Source: Deltaproteobacteria bacterium (lineage in GTDB: Bacteria > Myxococcota > JACRCW01). From it: a stretch of DNA of 64,000 nucleotides. Below are positions 35,159-43,415 of this stretch, piece by piece. The stretch covers positions 1 to 64,000 of the forward strand of contig JACRCW010000035.1 of NCBI GenBank assembly GCA_016218805.1, given 5' to 3'. Every line of letters begins with the position of its first letter. Within the stretch, counting starts at the first letter, position 1. The notes under the pieces were generated by a model. The model was not told where the DNA came from. It saw nothing but the letters and a program-made list of their open reading frames with translations, and made no database searches. A program made the translations under genes and the position numbers.

Positions 35159-36636
35159 CCATTTCCGGTGCCGCAACGACGCCACCACGCGAGCCCGTGC
35201 TGCCGTGGGTGATGGTGTTCCTGGCGGTGGCGCTGCTGCTGCACCTGGTGCAGGGCGTGCCGTATGACGCCGACAGCGCGTACCACCTGGCGGTGGCGCG
35301 CCTCCTCGGCGAGCACGGCCACCTGCGCGCGTTCCCATGGACGTCGCACAGCTGGTTGGCGGATCACTACGCGGACAAGGAGCTGCTGTTCCACCTGGCA
35401 CTGGTGCCCGTTTCCGGCTTGCCGCTCGGCGTGGCCGGGAAGATCGCCGGCACGGTGTTCACCGCGGCGGTGCTGACGGTGATCTTCCTGGTGCTACGGC
35501 GCGAACAGGTCCCGCAGGCGGGCACCTGGACGCTGCTGCTGTTGGCCGGCAGCGGCACGTTCATGTTCCGCGTGGCGCTGCTGCGGCCGCATGTCGTCGC
35601 CATTGCCCTGGCGGTGCTGGCCACTTGGCTGGCATCACGCCGGCGCCTGGTGCCGCTGGGCGTGGTGTGTGCGGTGTACGCATGGTCGTACGTGGCGTGG
35701 CTGATGCCGGTGGTGCTGGCGGCGCTGACCCAGTTGGCGGAACTACGCGGACCACGCCGCCCGTCGTGGAAGGTGCCCGCCGCCGCCACTGCGGGGCTGT
35801 GTCTGGGCGTGGTGCTTCACCCGGACTTCCCCGCCAACGTGATGTTCACGCGCGTGGTGCTGGTGGACGTCCTGTTCCGCGCGTCGTGGCGCGCCGAAGG
35901 CGACATCGCGCTCGGCGGCGAGTTTGACCCGCTGGACCCGCTGGAAGCGCTCCTGCAGTTGTCGCTTCCCGCTGCACTGCTCTTGCTGGGTGCGGTCACG
36001 GCGTGGAGGCACCGCGCAGGTGAGCCGCTGGCGATGTCATTTGCGCTCCCGGGCGCGGCGCTCCTCCTGCTCACGCTGCGCACGCCGCGTTTGGCGGAGT
36101 ACGCGGTGCCCTTCTGCATGATCGCCGCGGCCCTGTGGTGCGCCCGGCGTTGGAAGCCGCACGTTGTGCCCGTCCTGCTGGCCGCCACGGTGGCTGTGCA
36201 CGGCGTGGCGGGGGACTACCCGTTGGCGCGCTTTGCCGCGCGTACGGACATCTTCCCTGCACCGCTGGCGCGCGTGCTGGATAAGACGGTGCCGCGCGGG
36301 GCGCGCGTGTTCACCTGCAGCTGGGAGTTCACCGGCGAGCTGCTGCTCGCGCTCCCCGGGCGTGAGTACATGATCGCCCTGGACCCCACGCTGTTCTGGC
36401 TGCGTGACCATCAGGCGTACCGGGCGTGGCGGGAGCTGGTGCGCGCACCGGGCCTCACCCCATCCACCGTCGTGCGGGAGGCGTTCCACAAGGACTACGT
36501 GCTGTGCGAATCCACACCCAACAACGCAGCCTTCCTGCGCGCGCTGGGGGCGGACCCGGGTGCGGTGCCGCTGGTCCGCAGTGCGCTGTGGAACGCGTTT
36601 GCGCTGCGGGCGGAGCCCCCGGCGCCCACACCGTGA
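35155..36636 (+). CDS. Polytopic membrane protein, GT-C-like
   Basis: 493 residues; the GTG overlaps the stop of the TMTC-like gene (GTGA) with GGAGG upstream. About ten membrane helices are visible, with PYDADSAYHLAVARL in the first loop, an Asp pair like that in oligosaccharyltransferase or PMT family GT-C enzymes, and TSHSWLADHYADKELLFHL next. The C-terminal soluble tail has FTCSWEFTGELLLALPG. I cannot name the enzyme. Tight coupling with the previous gene suggests they act together on one acceptor. Confidence 0.65.
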   Translation: MTISGAATTPPREPVLPWVMVFLAVALLLHLVQGVPYDADSAYHLAVARLLGEHGHLRAFPWTSHSWLADHYADKELLFHLALVPVSGLPLGVAGKIAGTVFTAAVLTVIFLVLRREQVPQAGTWTLLLLAGSGTFMFRVALLRPHVVAIALAVLATWLASRRRLVPLGVVCAVYAWSYVAWLMPVVLAALTQLAELRGPRRPSWKVPAAATAGLCLGVVLHPDFPANVMFTRVVLVDVLFRASWRAEGDIALGGEFDPLDPLEALLQLSLPAALLLLGAVTAWRHRAGEPLAMSFALPGAALLLLTLRTPRLAEYAVPFCMIAAALWCARRWKPHVVPVLLAATVAVHGVAGDYPLARFAARTDIFPAPLARVLDKTVPRGARVFTCSWEFTGELLLALPGREYMIALDPTLFWLRDHQAYRAWRELVRAPGLTPSTVVREAFHKDYVLCESTPNNAAFLRALGADPGAVPLVRSALWNAFALRAEPPAPTP

Positions 36637-36967
36637 CGTGACGCCGGACGGGCCGCGTGCCCGGGGTCAAGAACGGCCGCGCGTGTTGTCGTCGGAGAAC
36701 GGGCGCGTGCGCCCGGCGCGGCCTGCGCGTCCGCCACACGGCGCCGTCGTGGTGCCCGCTGGTGAAGCGCGCGCCGATCCCTCGCACAACTGACGCGCCG
36801 CTCTCAGGAAACTGAGGTTTCCGCCCGTGCCGCAACGGGAACGGTCCCGGAAAATCCTTTTGAATCAACACCTTGTGCCCAGACAGGAGCCGCACCCACG
36901 TGGCGCGGCCGTTGCACAGTGGCGTCCCGTCTTGCGATGCGTCCCTTTGGGGCGCGGGAGGCTGGTC
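36637..36967 (+). other. 331-bp gene-free leader region of the beta-propeller gene with hairpins
   Basis: No convincing ORF here. From left to right: a 7-bp stem CGGGCGC/GCGCCCG (36700-36715); a 5-bp stem CTCAG/CTGAG closed by a GAAA tetraloop (36803-36816), which is mutually exclusive with GGAAAC/GTTTCC (36807-36822); and CGGGA/TCCCG (36836-36849), followed by AAAATCCTTTTG. A strong ribosome site (GGGAGG) sits before the ATG at 36968. This could be a promoter with a structured untranslated leader. No known riboswitch consensus was recognised. Confidence 0.4.
36700..36715 (+). terminator. Compact GC hairpin after the GT-C operon
   Basis: CGGGCGC-GT-GCGCCCG is an inverted repeat about 64 bp after the stop at 36636. 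It lacks a T-run, so termination is only possible, not clear. It resembles the hairpin at 28124-28141. Confidence 0.35.
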
Positions 36968-39910
36968 ATGAGAAGGTCCTTTGCGCAGCTGGTGATGCCC
37001 GCGGTGTTGCTGGCCCTGGCGGCCTGCACCGGTGGCGGCGGCGGTTCCACCTCGGGCGGGTCCAGTTCGTCGGGCGTGCGCCCGCACGGGCAGAGTTCAT
37101 TTGAGACGCCCATGGGCAGTGCCAACAACTACAACCGCGGCGGTGCCTCAGAAGGCTCCACCAGCGGCGGTGGCGCTCCCGCGGCGGGGGACTCCAACCA
37201 GGCCGGCGGCGCAACCGGCGGCGGCGCCGCACCGCGCGCGGTGGAAGAGAGTGACATCTACAAGCTGGATGGCAACACGCTGTTTGTGCTCAACCGCTAC
37301 CGCGGCCTGCAGATCCTGGACGTGACGGACCTGGATCACCCGCGCGTCATCGGGCGCGCTCCCATCTACGGCTATCCCAAGGACATGTATGTGCGCGGGC
37401 AGAACGCGTACATCATCGTGTCGGATTACTATTCGTTCTGGCGCGAGGACACGGCCATGGTGGACGGCCCCTGGTACGCGTCCTGGGGCAGCCAGCTGCG
37501 CATTGTGGACATCTCCAACCCCGCCAGCCCCACCGTCACCGGTTCCATCAACCTGCAGGGTGATTGCGGGGATTCCCGCATTGTGGGTGACGTGATGTAC
37601 CTGGTGAGCCACCGCTACCCGTGGTGGGGCGGCTACGCCACGGATGACACCGAGGACAAGACGCAGGTGCTGAGCCTGGACCTCACGGACCAGGACAACA
37701 TCCACGTGGTGGACACGGCGGACTTTGCCCGAAACGGCTGGGAGCACCACATCAGCGTCACGGAGAACACCATCTACCTGGCCAGCTCGCAGTGGCAGTA
37801 TGACGACCCGGTCAACTACACGGGCGGCGGGTACGTGACCAACGTGCGCTACGTGGACATCTCGGACCCCGCCGGTGACATCAAGGTGCGGGATGACATC
37901 AACGTGGCCGGCCGCGTGATGGACCGCTGGAGCATGGACGAATACCAGGGCCACCTGCGCGTGGCGTCGTCCGACAACTGGGGCAACGGCGACGTGTTCC
38001 TGACCACCGTCAACGTGCAGAACCCGGACAGCCTGCTGGAGGCCGGCCGCTACACGCTGCGCGTGAACGAGCAGCTCACCAGCGCGCGGTTTGACGGCGC
38101 CAAGGGCTACCTGGTCAGCTTCCGCCGCATTGACCCGCTGTTCGCGTTTGACCTGTCTGACCCGGTCAACCCGCGCCTGCTGGGGGAGCTGCAGATGGAA
38201 GGCTGGCTGGACTTCATGGTCCCCATGGGCGACCGCATCGTCGCGCTGGGGCATGACGACGTGACGCACCCCGACGGCAGCACCACCTGGGCGCTGGCCG
38301 TCTCACTCATTGACACCACGCCCACCACGCCGGTGCTGCTCAGCCGCGTGATCATTGACGGCGCGTACGGCTGGATCCCCAGCGAGCGCGACGACTTTGC
38401 CAAGGTGTTCCGCGTGCTGCCGGAGCTGGGCCTGATTGTCTTCCCGTTCCAGGCCTGGGACCCGCAGGACTGGCGCTACATTGGCGGCGTGCAGCTGGTG
38501 GACGTGTCACAGACGGCGCTCACCAAGCGCGGCCTCATTGGCAACGCGGGCTGGGTGGAGCGCGGCATCCCGTTTGGCCAGAGCACGGTTCTCACGCTGT
38601 CCTCCGAGGTGTTCCAGGTCATGGACATCACGGACCGGGACAACCCCTCGCTGCGCGGGCGGCTGGAGCTGGCGCGCAACGTGACGGACTTCGCGCTGAT
38701 TGGTGACGGGACGTACAACGTGCAGCTGGCGGGTGACTGGTACCTGGGTGACACGCAGCTGGCCATCACGCCGACCAACGACCCCGACACGGCGAGCCCG
38801 GTGGCGAGCCTGCACGTGCCGGCGCCGTACGGCCGCGTGTTCCACAACGGTGACATGGTCTACGTGAGCAGCGTGCAGCAGGACCCCAACGGCGGGAACG
38901 CGCGCTCCGTGGTGAAGACCGTGGACCTGTCCGACCCCACGCACCCGCGCGTGCGCGGCAGCGTGGAACTCCCCACCGTGGTCTACGGCTCCTACGGCTA
39001 CTGGTACTGGGGCAGCGGTGACGAGGTCATCCAGGTGGACGGCAGCCTGCTGGTGTTCCACCGCTACTCGTACCGGTACTGGTACGGTGACTGCTACAAC
39101 TGCGGCCCCAGCGGCTACACGCCGGAACCGGACCGCATCTACGTGGTGGACATGGCGGACCCGGACGCGCCGCGGCTGGCCTCCACCGTGGAACTCACGG
39201 ACATCCAGTGGGCTTGGGGCCTGCGCGCCTCCGGCCGCAACGTGTACCTGAGCGATTACACGTCCTACGAGCGCGACGGTTACTGGTGGGCCCGCTACAA
39301 CCTGCTGCCCATCAGCCTGGCGGACGCCAACAACCCGGTGCTGGGCGACCGCATCAACATCCCCGGCTACGTGGTGGGCCTGGAGGGCGACAAGGTGTTC
39401 ACCGTGGAGGGCTACTACAACAGCGATTACAGCCAGTACACGTCGTGGCTGCACGCGCTGCAGATCTTTGAAGGCGCGGCGTACCTGCAGTCCAGCGTGC
39501 AGCTGCCCGGTTACGCGTACAACGTGGCCATTGAAGGCAACGGCGCGTACACGGCCACCAACAACTACACGCAGGTCACCGTGAATGACATGACGCAGTA
39601 CATCTACCGGACCACGCTGACCTCCATTGACATCAGCGACATTGGCAACATCCACGTGGCCGGCACGGCGGACGTCCCGACGGACTGGGGCTACCTGCGC
39701 AAGGTGGAAGGCGGCCGCGCGTTCCTGGGCGGCGGCGCGGGCCTGTTTGTGTTTGACGTGCGCAACCTTGAGGCGCCGCGGTTTGAGTCCTTCTTCCGCA
39801 CGTGGGGCTGGGTGGTGGACATTGTCACCCACGGCAACAAGGCGTTCCTGCCCAGCGGTTACTACGGCGTGCAGGTGCTGGACCTGGAGGCGCAGAACAA
39901 CCCCATCTGA
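36968..39910 (+). CDS. Secreted beta-propeller-domain lipoprotein
   Basis: 980 residues from the ATG at 36968, with GGGAGG upstream. A lipobox (LLALAAC) is followed by a Gly/Ser-rich linker. The rest consists of repeated beta-propeller blades carrying an I/V-D-hyd-S/T-D-x-x-x-P signature (LQILDVTDLDHPR, LRIVDISNPASP, VRYVDISDPAG, VKTVDLSDPTHPR, IYVVDMADPDAP). This matches the Beta_propel (COG4880) type of secreted protein. It is rich in Tyr, Trp and Asp. A surface-anchored binding or scaffold role is plausible; no catalytic motif seen. A strong terminator follows it. Confidence 0.85.
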   Translation: MRRSFAQLVMPAVLLALAACTGGGGGSTSGGSSSSGVRPHGQSSFETPMGSANNYNRGGASEGSTSGGGAPAAGDSNQAGGATGGGAAPRAVEESDIYKLDGNTLFVLNRYRGLQILDVTDLDHPRVIGRAPIYGYPKDMYVRGQNAYIIVSDYYSFWREDTAMVDGPWYASWGSQLRIVDISNPASPTVTGSINLQGDCGDSRIVGDVMYLVSHRYPWWGGYATDDTEDKTQVLSLDLTDQDNIHVVDTADFARNGWEHHISVTENTIYLASSQWQYDDPVNYTGGGYVTNVRYVDISDPAGDIKVRDDINVAGRVMDRWSMDEYQGHLRVASSDNWGNGDVFLTTVNVQNPDSLLEAGRYTLRVNEQLTSARFDGAKGYLVSFRRIDPLFAFDLSDPVNPRLLGELQMEGWLDFMVPMGDRIVALGHDDVTHPDGSTTWALAVSLIDTTPTTPVLLSRVIIDGAYGWIPSERDDFAKVFRVLPELGLIVFPFQAWDPQDWRYIGGVQLVDVSQTALTKRGLIGNAGWVERGIPFGQSTVLTLSSEVFQVMDITDRDNPSLRGRLELARNVTDFALIGDGTYNVQLAGDWYLGDTQLAITPTNDPDTASPVASLHVPAPYGRVFHNGDMVYVSSVQQDPNGGNARSVVKTVDLSDPTHPRVRGSVELPTVVYGSYGYWYWGSGDEVIQVDGSLLVFHRYSYRYWYGDCYNCGPSGYTPEPDRIYVVDMADPDAPRLASTVELTDIQWAWGLRASGRNVYLSDYTSYERDGYWWARYNLLPISLADANNPVLGDRINIPGYVVGLEGDKVFTVEGYYNSDYSQYTSWLHALQIFEGAAYLQSSVQLPGYAYNVAIEGNGAYTATNNYTQVTVNDMTQYIYRTTLTSIDISDIGNIHVAGTADVPTDWGYLRKVEGGRAFLGGGAGLFVFDVRNLEAPRFESFFRTWGWVVDIVTHGNKAFLPSGYYGVQVLDLEAQNNPI

Positions 39911-39933
39911 ACACGTTTGAACTCGTGCTGGGC

Positions 39934-39973
39934 CGCGCGCCCCGGTGGACAACCCGCCGGGGCGCGCGCGTTT
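39934..39973 (+). terminator. Strong GC stem-loop between beta-propeller and beta-helix genes
   Basis: A perfect 12-bp stem CGCGCGCCCCGG / CCGGGGCGCGCG (39934-39945 and 39957-39968), with an 11-base loop (39946-39956), is followed by CG and TTT. It starts 24 bp past the beta-propeller stop. This is the best intrinsic-terminator-like structure seen in the window, although its T-tract is short. It should insulate the beta-helix gene downstream. Confidence 0.7.
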
Positions 39974-40016
39974 GTGGGACCTTGCGCACGCCCACGCGTC
40001 GCGGCCACAACAACGT

Positions 40017-41483
40017 ATGCGCACCCGTTCCGTCCTGCTCCTGCTGCTTGCGGCACCGCCCACGTGGGCCCGCACCGTCCCCGTGCAGGACACCGCGTCG
40101 CTGCAGGCCGCCATTGCCGCGGCGTTGGCCGGTGACGAAATCCTCCTGGCAGACGGAACGTACCCATCAGGGAACATCAGCTGTTCCGCGGCCGGGACGG
40201 AGAGCGCGCCCATCGTGGTGCGGGCAGCCAACCCCTTGGGTGCGTCCATTCGCTTCAGTGGCGTGGAGGGGTTCAAGGTGTCCGGGCCGCAGTGGCACTT
40301 CATTGACCTGGACATCCAGGGCACCTGCGCGGTGGATGATGACTGCGAACACGCGTTTCACGTCACTGGCGCCGCGGACGGCTTCATCATGCGTGGCAAC
40401 CGCGTGCGCGACTTCAACGCGCAGCTCAAGGTCAACGCCGCGCAGGTGAACGGCGCCTGGCGCACGCCCAACAACGGCGTCATCGAATACAACGACCTCG
40501 GCGACACGCGCGGCCGCGTCACCGCCAACCCGGTCACCAAGCTGAACATCGACACGGGCGACGACTGGATCATCCGCGGCAATGTGCTGCATGACTTCTT
40601 CAAGGACGGTGGCAACGGGATTTCCTACGGCGCGTTCATGAAGAGCGGCGGGCACCGCGGGCTGTTTGAACGCAACCTGGTGCTGTGCGCGCGCGACGTG
40701 CCGACGGGTGGGGTGCGCATCGGGTTGTCGTTTGGCGGTGGCGGCACGGCGCCGCAATACTGCGCACCAGCGTTTGACGCGGCCACGCCGTGCAGCGTGG
40801 AGCACCACGACGGCACCGCCCGCAACAACATCCTGGCCAACTGCTCCGACGTGGGCATCTACGTGAACCGCGGGGCCAACACCTCCGTGCTGCACAACAC
40901 GCTCATTGCCACCTCCGGCGTGGACTTCCGCTTTGACACCACGACAGGCCGCGCGGTGGGCAACCTGATGGGCGGCGCCCTCCGCGCGCGCGACGGCGCC
41001 GTCTTCACGGACACCGGGAACGTGACGGGCGTGACCCAGGCAACCTTTGATGCTGCGTACCGGCTGCCGCACCAGGGGGACCTGGCGCTGGCCGGCAGCG
41101 TGGCGGCCTGGGTGGGTGCCGGCAACGCACTGGCTGATGTGCCGGATGACTACTGCGCGCGGACGCGACCGTCCGGGACCGTGACCGTGGGGGCGCTGGA
41201 GCACGCACTGGGCAGCTGCGCCACGGTCCCGCCGCCGCGGTCCGCGGGCGCGGCACCCGCGTCGTCCGGCGCGGGTTCGTCCGCGGCTCCGGCCTCCTCC
41301 GCGGGGACCTCCGCGTCCTCTGCCGCCCCCGCCAGCGCCCCCGCCGCGTTGGCGCCACCGCCGGCCGGTGCGTCCGGGTGCCTGTGTGGCACGCCCGCGC
41401 CGGGCCCCCCCGCCGCCCTGGTGCTTCCCGGCCTGCTGGCCTGGATGCGCCGCCGGCGGGCTGCGGCAACGCTTCTTAACTAA
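40017..41483 (+). CDS. Secreted right-handed parallel beta-helix protein with MYXO-CTERM-type tail
   Basis: 488 residues from the ATG at 40017, with a signal peptide (RTRSVLLLLLAAPPTWA). Parallel beta-helix pattern: SLQAAIAAALAGDEILLADG, then coils such as APIVVRAANPLG, WIIRGNVLHDF, LFERNLVLCAR and NNILANCSDVGIYVNR, as in chondroitinase-B/pectate-lyase-like folds. A long Ser/Ala/Pro linker leads to a C-terminal GCLC motif, a hydrophobic helix (PAALVLPGLLAW) and Arg cluster (MRRRR). This matches the MYXO-CTERM sorting tail (GCxC, TM, Arg). It is probably surface-anchored after processing. A polysaccharide substrate is unproven. Confidence 0.82.
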   Translation: MRTRSVLLLLLAAPPTWARTVPVQDTASLQAAIAAALAGDEILLADGTYPSGNISCSAAGTESAPIVVRAANPLGASIRFSGVEGFKVSGPQWHFIDLDIQGTCAVDDDCEHAFHVTGAADGFIMRGNRVRDFNAQLKVNAAQVNGAWRTPNNGVIEYNDLGDTRGRVTANPVTKLNIDTGDDWIIRGNVLHDFFKDGGNGISYGAFMKSGGHRGLFERNLVLCARDVPTGGVRIGLSFGGGGTAPQYCAPAFDAATPCSVEHHDGTARNNILANCSDVGIYVNRGANTSVLHNTLIATSGVDFRFDTTTGRAVGNLMGGALRARDGAVFTDTGNVTGVTQATFDAAYRLPHQGDLALAGSVAAWVGAGNALADVPDDYCARTRPSGTVTVGALEHALGSCATVPPPRSAGAAPASSGAGSSAAPASSAGTSASSAAPASAPAALAPPPAGASGCLCGTPAPGPPAALVLPGLLAWMRRRRAAATLLN

Positions 41484-41520
41484 ACATCCGTTTGACACGG
41501 CTTCCCGGGTTCGTTACGCA
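41481..41520 (+). promoter_or_regulatory. Candidate tetR promoter with operator (AACATCCGTTT) over the -35 box
   Basis: A perfect -35 hexamer TTGACA (41492-41497) lies 17 bp from a weak -10 (TACGCA, 41515-41520), just before the tetR ATG at 41528. The 11-mer AACATCCGTTT (41483-41493) abuts and partly overlaps the -35. The same 11-mer recurs in inverted orientation at 42162-42172, after tetR. This suggests TetR autoregulation by blocking RNA polymerase. The stop of the preceding gene (41481-41483) is part of this site. Confidence 0.6.
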
Positions 41521-41527
41521 GGGACCC

Positions 41528-42148
41528 ATGGCACGGCCCGCCAACGTGGACGCGGCAGTCACGCGCGAGCGCATCCTGGACGCGGCGCTGGACCTGTTTG
41601 CGGAGAAGGGCTTCTACGGGACCACCATGCGGCAGATTGGCGCCGCGGCGGGCATCACCGGCGGGGCGCTGTATCACCACTTTGACAGCAAGGAGGCCAT
41701 CCTGCTGACGCTGCTGGAGCGCACCAAGACGCTGGTGCTGAGCCGTGCGCCGCTGCAGGTGATGACCGGCCGGCTCCCGCCGCTGCCCGCGCTGTTCAAG
41801 CGGATGACGGAGGGCATGCTGGACGTGTTTGACCTGCCCGTCCACAAGAAGTTCTTCCGCATTGTCATGGCGGACGGACTGCGGCTGATGCAGCAGGGCA
41901 CGCTCACCCACGCCATTCCGCTGGAGCCGCGCGCGGCCATTGCCGGGCTGATGCAGCGCCTGATGGACGAACGGCGCATCCGGAAGACCAGCGTGGACTC
42001 CGCGGCGCTGGCGTTCCTGGGGCCGCTGCTGGCGTACCGGCAGTTCTGCATGGTGTGGGGCGTTCCCTTCTACGAACGGCCGATGAGCCGCGTGGCGTTT
42101 GTGAAGGGGCACGTGGAGAACCTGGTGCGCGCGCTGTCACCCCGGTGA
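41528..42148 (+). CDS. TetR/AcrR-family transcriptional regulator
   Basis: 206 residues from the ATG at 41528. The N-terminal helix-turn-helix is typical of TetR: RERILDAALDLFAEKGFYGTTMRQIGAAAG, then GALYHHFDSKEAIL (residues about 14-60). The C-terminal ligand-binding region is of its own type. It is followed after 42 bp by an ABC permease gene and is almost certainly the local repressor of the downstream transport operon, since matching 11-bp sites flank it. The ligand is unknown, perhaps a fatty acid or lipid. Confidence 0.9.
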   Translation: MARPANVDAAVTRERILDAALDLFAEKGFYGTTMRQIGAAAGITGGALYHHFDSKEAILLTLLERTKTLVLSRAPLQVMTGRLPPLPALFKRMTEGMLDVFDLPVHKKFFRIVMADGLRLMQQGTLTHAIPLEPRAAIAGLMQRLMDERRIRKTSVDSAALAFLGPLLAYRQFCMVWGVPFYERPMSRVAFVKGHVENLVRALSPR

Positions 42149-42156
42149 GGGTGCAG

Positions 42157-42173
42157 GAACAAAACGGATGTTC
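42157..42173. promoter_or_regulatory. Candidate TetR operator GAACA-N7-TGTTC upstream of the ABC operon
   Basis: GAACA (42157-42161), then AAACGGA, then TGTTC (42169-42173) is an imperfect palindrome with perfect 5-bp arms. Its core AAACGGATGTT (42162-42172) is the reverse complement of the 11-mer in front of tetR. It sits 17 bp upstream of the first permease gene (42191). Both copies together point to a TetR-controlled regulon in this locus. Confidence 0.6.
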
Positions 42174-42190
42174 AACGCGGGAGCGGGCAG

Positions 42191-43405
42191 ATGGGCAGGC
42201 TGGTGGGATTGGCAGCGCGCAACCTGGCCCGGAACCGGCGGCGCACGCTGCTCACGCTGGCCGCGCTTGCGGTGGGTGTGATGGCGGTGGTGGGCGTGCG
42301 CGGCTTCCTCAACGGGCTGCAGGGGATGCTGATCGGGGGCGTCGCGGAGGGCACCATTGGACCGGTGCTGGTGCACCGCACCGGCTACCTGCAGAGCATG
42401 GAGAGCAATCCGCTCACACCCAACATCTTGCTCACGCCTGACCTGCTGGCCAGGCTGCGCGCGGTGCCCGGCGTCACGGCGGTGTCCCCGCGGCTGGGCT
42501 TTGCCGGCATGGCCAGCGTGGGTGATGAAACGGTGTTTGCCATCATCTCCGCCGTGGACGAGTCGCAGGAACCCACCGTGTGCCCGCGCCGGCGCGAGTA
42601 CCTGGCTGAGGGCGACTGGCTGCAGCCCGGCCGGGACGACGCGGTGATGGGGATGGAGATTGCGCGTGGCGTGGGCGCCAAGGCCGGGGCGCGCCTGGCG
42701 CTCATCAGCGGTGACGCGGAAGGAGTGATGAACGCGGTGGACGTCACGGTGCGCGGGTTCTCCGCCGCCGCCGCGCAGATGGAGCGCCGCAGCGTGGTGA
42801 TCCCGCTGCGCAAGGGCCAGGAGCTGCTGCGCCTGGAAGGGCGCGCCACGGAGATCGCCCTGGGCGTGACGGACCTCTCTGACGTGGAGGCCGTGCGGGA
42901 CCGCGTGGCGGCGGTGGTGGGACCGGGATTTGAGGTGAGCACGTGGAAGGACGTGGCCACCACGGTGCGCGACGTGCAGGCGACGCAGAACGCGGCGCTG
43001 GACCTCATCACGTTCATCTTCATGGCCATCATGCTGATGGGCATTGCCAACACGCTGTTGATGAGCGTGCTGGAGCGCGTGCGTGAGATTGGCACCATGC
43101 TGGCCGTGGGCACACGCCGGCGGCAGATCCTGGGATTGTTCCTGTGGGAGGCGCTGATGCTGGGCGTGCTGGGCGCCACGCTGGGTGCGCTGTTGGGGTT
43201 TGGCGTGGTGCAGCTGCTGGCGGTGAAGGGTGTGATGCTGCAGCCGCCGGGAGCCAGCCTGCCGCAGAAGATCATCCCGGTCATTCACGTCGTATTCATG
43301 GTGCGCATGGTGGCGCTGTCCGCGGCGGGCGCCGCGGTGGCGGCGGTGTATCCCGCGTGGAAGGCCGCCGGTTTGCGCCCGGTGCAGGCGCTTGCAGCGG
43401 TGTGA
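42191..43405 (+). CDS. ABC transporter permease, FtsX/MacB-LolC type (1)
   Basis: 404 residues. One N-terminal helix (LLTLAALAVGVMAVVGVRGFL), a large periplasmic domain, and three C-terminal helices (LDLITFIFMAIMLMGIANTLL; WEALMLGVLGATLGALLGFG; MVALSAAGAAVAAVY). The conserved cytoplasmic SVLERVREIGTMLAVGTRR loop is the FtsX/LolC/MacB hallmark that contacts the ATPase. Family members extract or move lipoproteins, lipids or peptides. It is followed 10 bp later by a second, similar permease, so a heterodimer with the ATPase at 46982 is likely. Confidence 0.9.
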   Translation: MGRLVGLAARNLARNRRRTLLTLAALAVGVMAVVGVRGFLNGLQGMLIGGVAEGTIGPVLVHRTGYLQSMESNPLTPNILLTPDLLARLRAVPGVTAVSPRLGFAGMASVGDETVFAIISAVDESQEPTVCPRRREYLAEGDWLQPGRDDAVMGMEIARGVGAKAGARLALISGDAEGVMNAVDVTVRGFSAAAAQMERRSVVIPLRKGQELLRLEGRATEIALGVTDLSDVEAVRDRVAAVVGPGFEVSTWKDVATTVRDVQATQNAALDLITFIFMAIMLMGIANTLLMSVLERVREIGTMLAVGTRRRQILGLFLWEALMLGVLGATLGALLGFGVVQLLAVKGVMLQPPGASLPQKIIPVIHVVFMVRMVALSAAGAAVAAVYPAWKAAGLRPVQALAAV

Positions 43406-43415
43406 GGAGGCGCGG

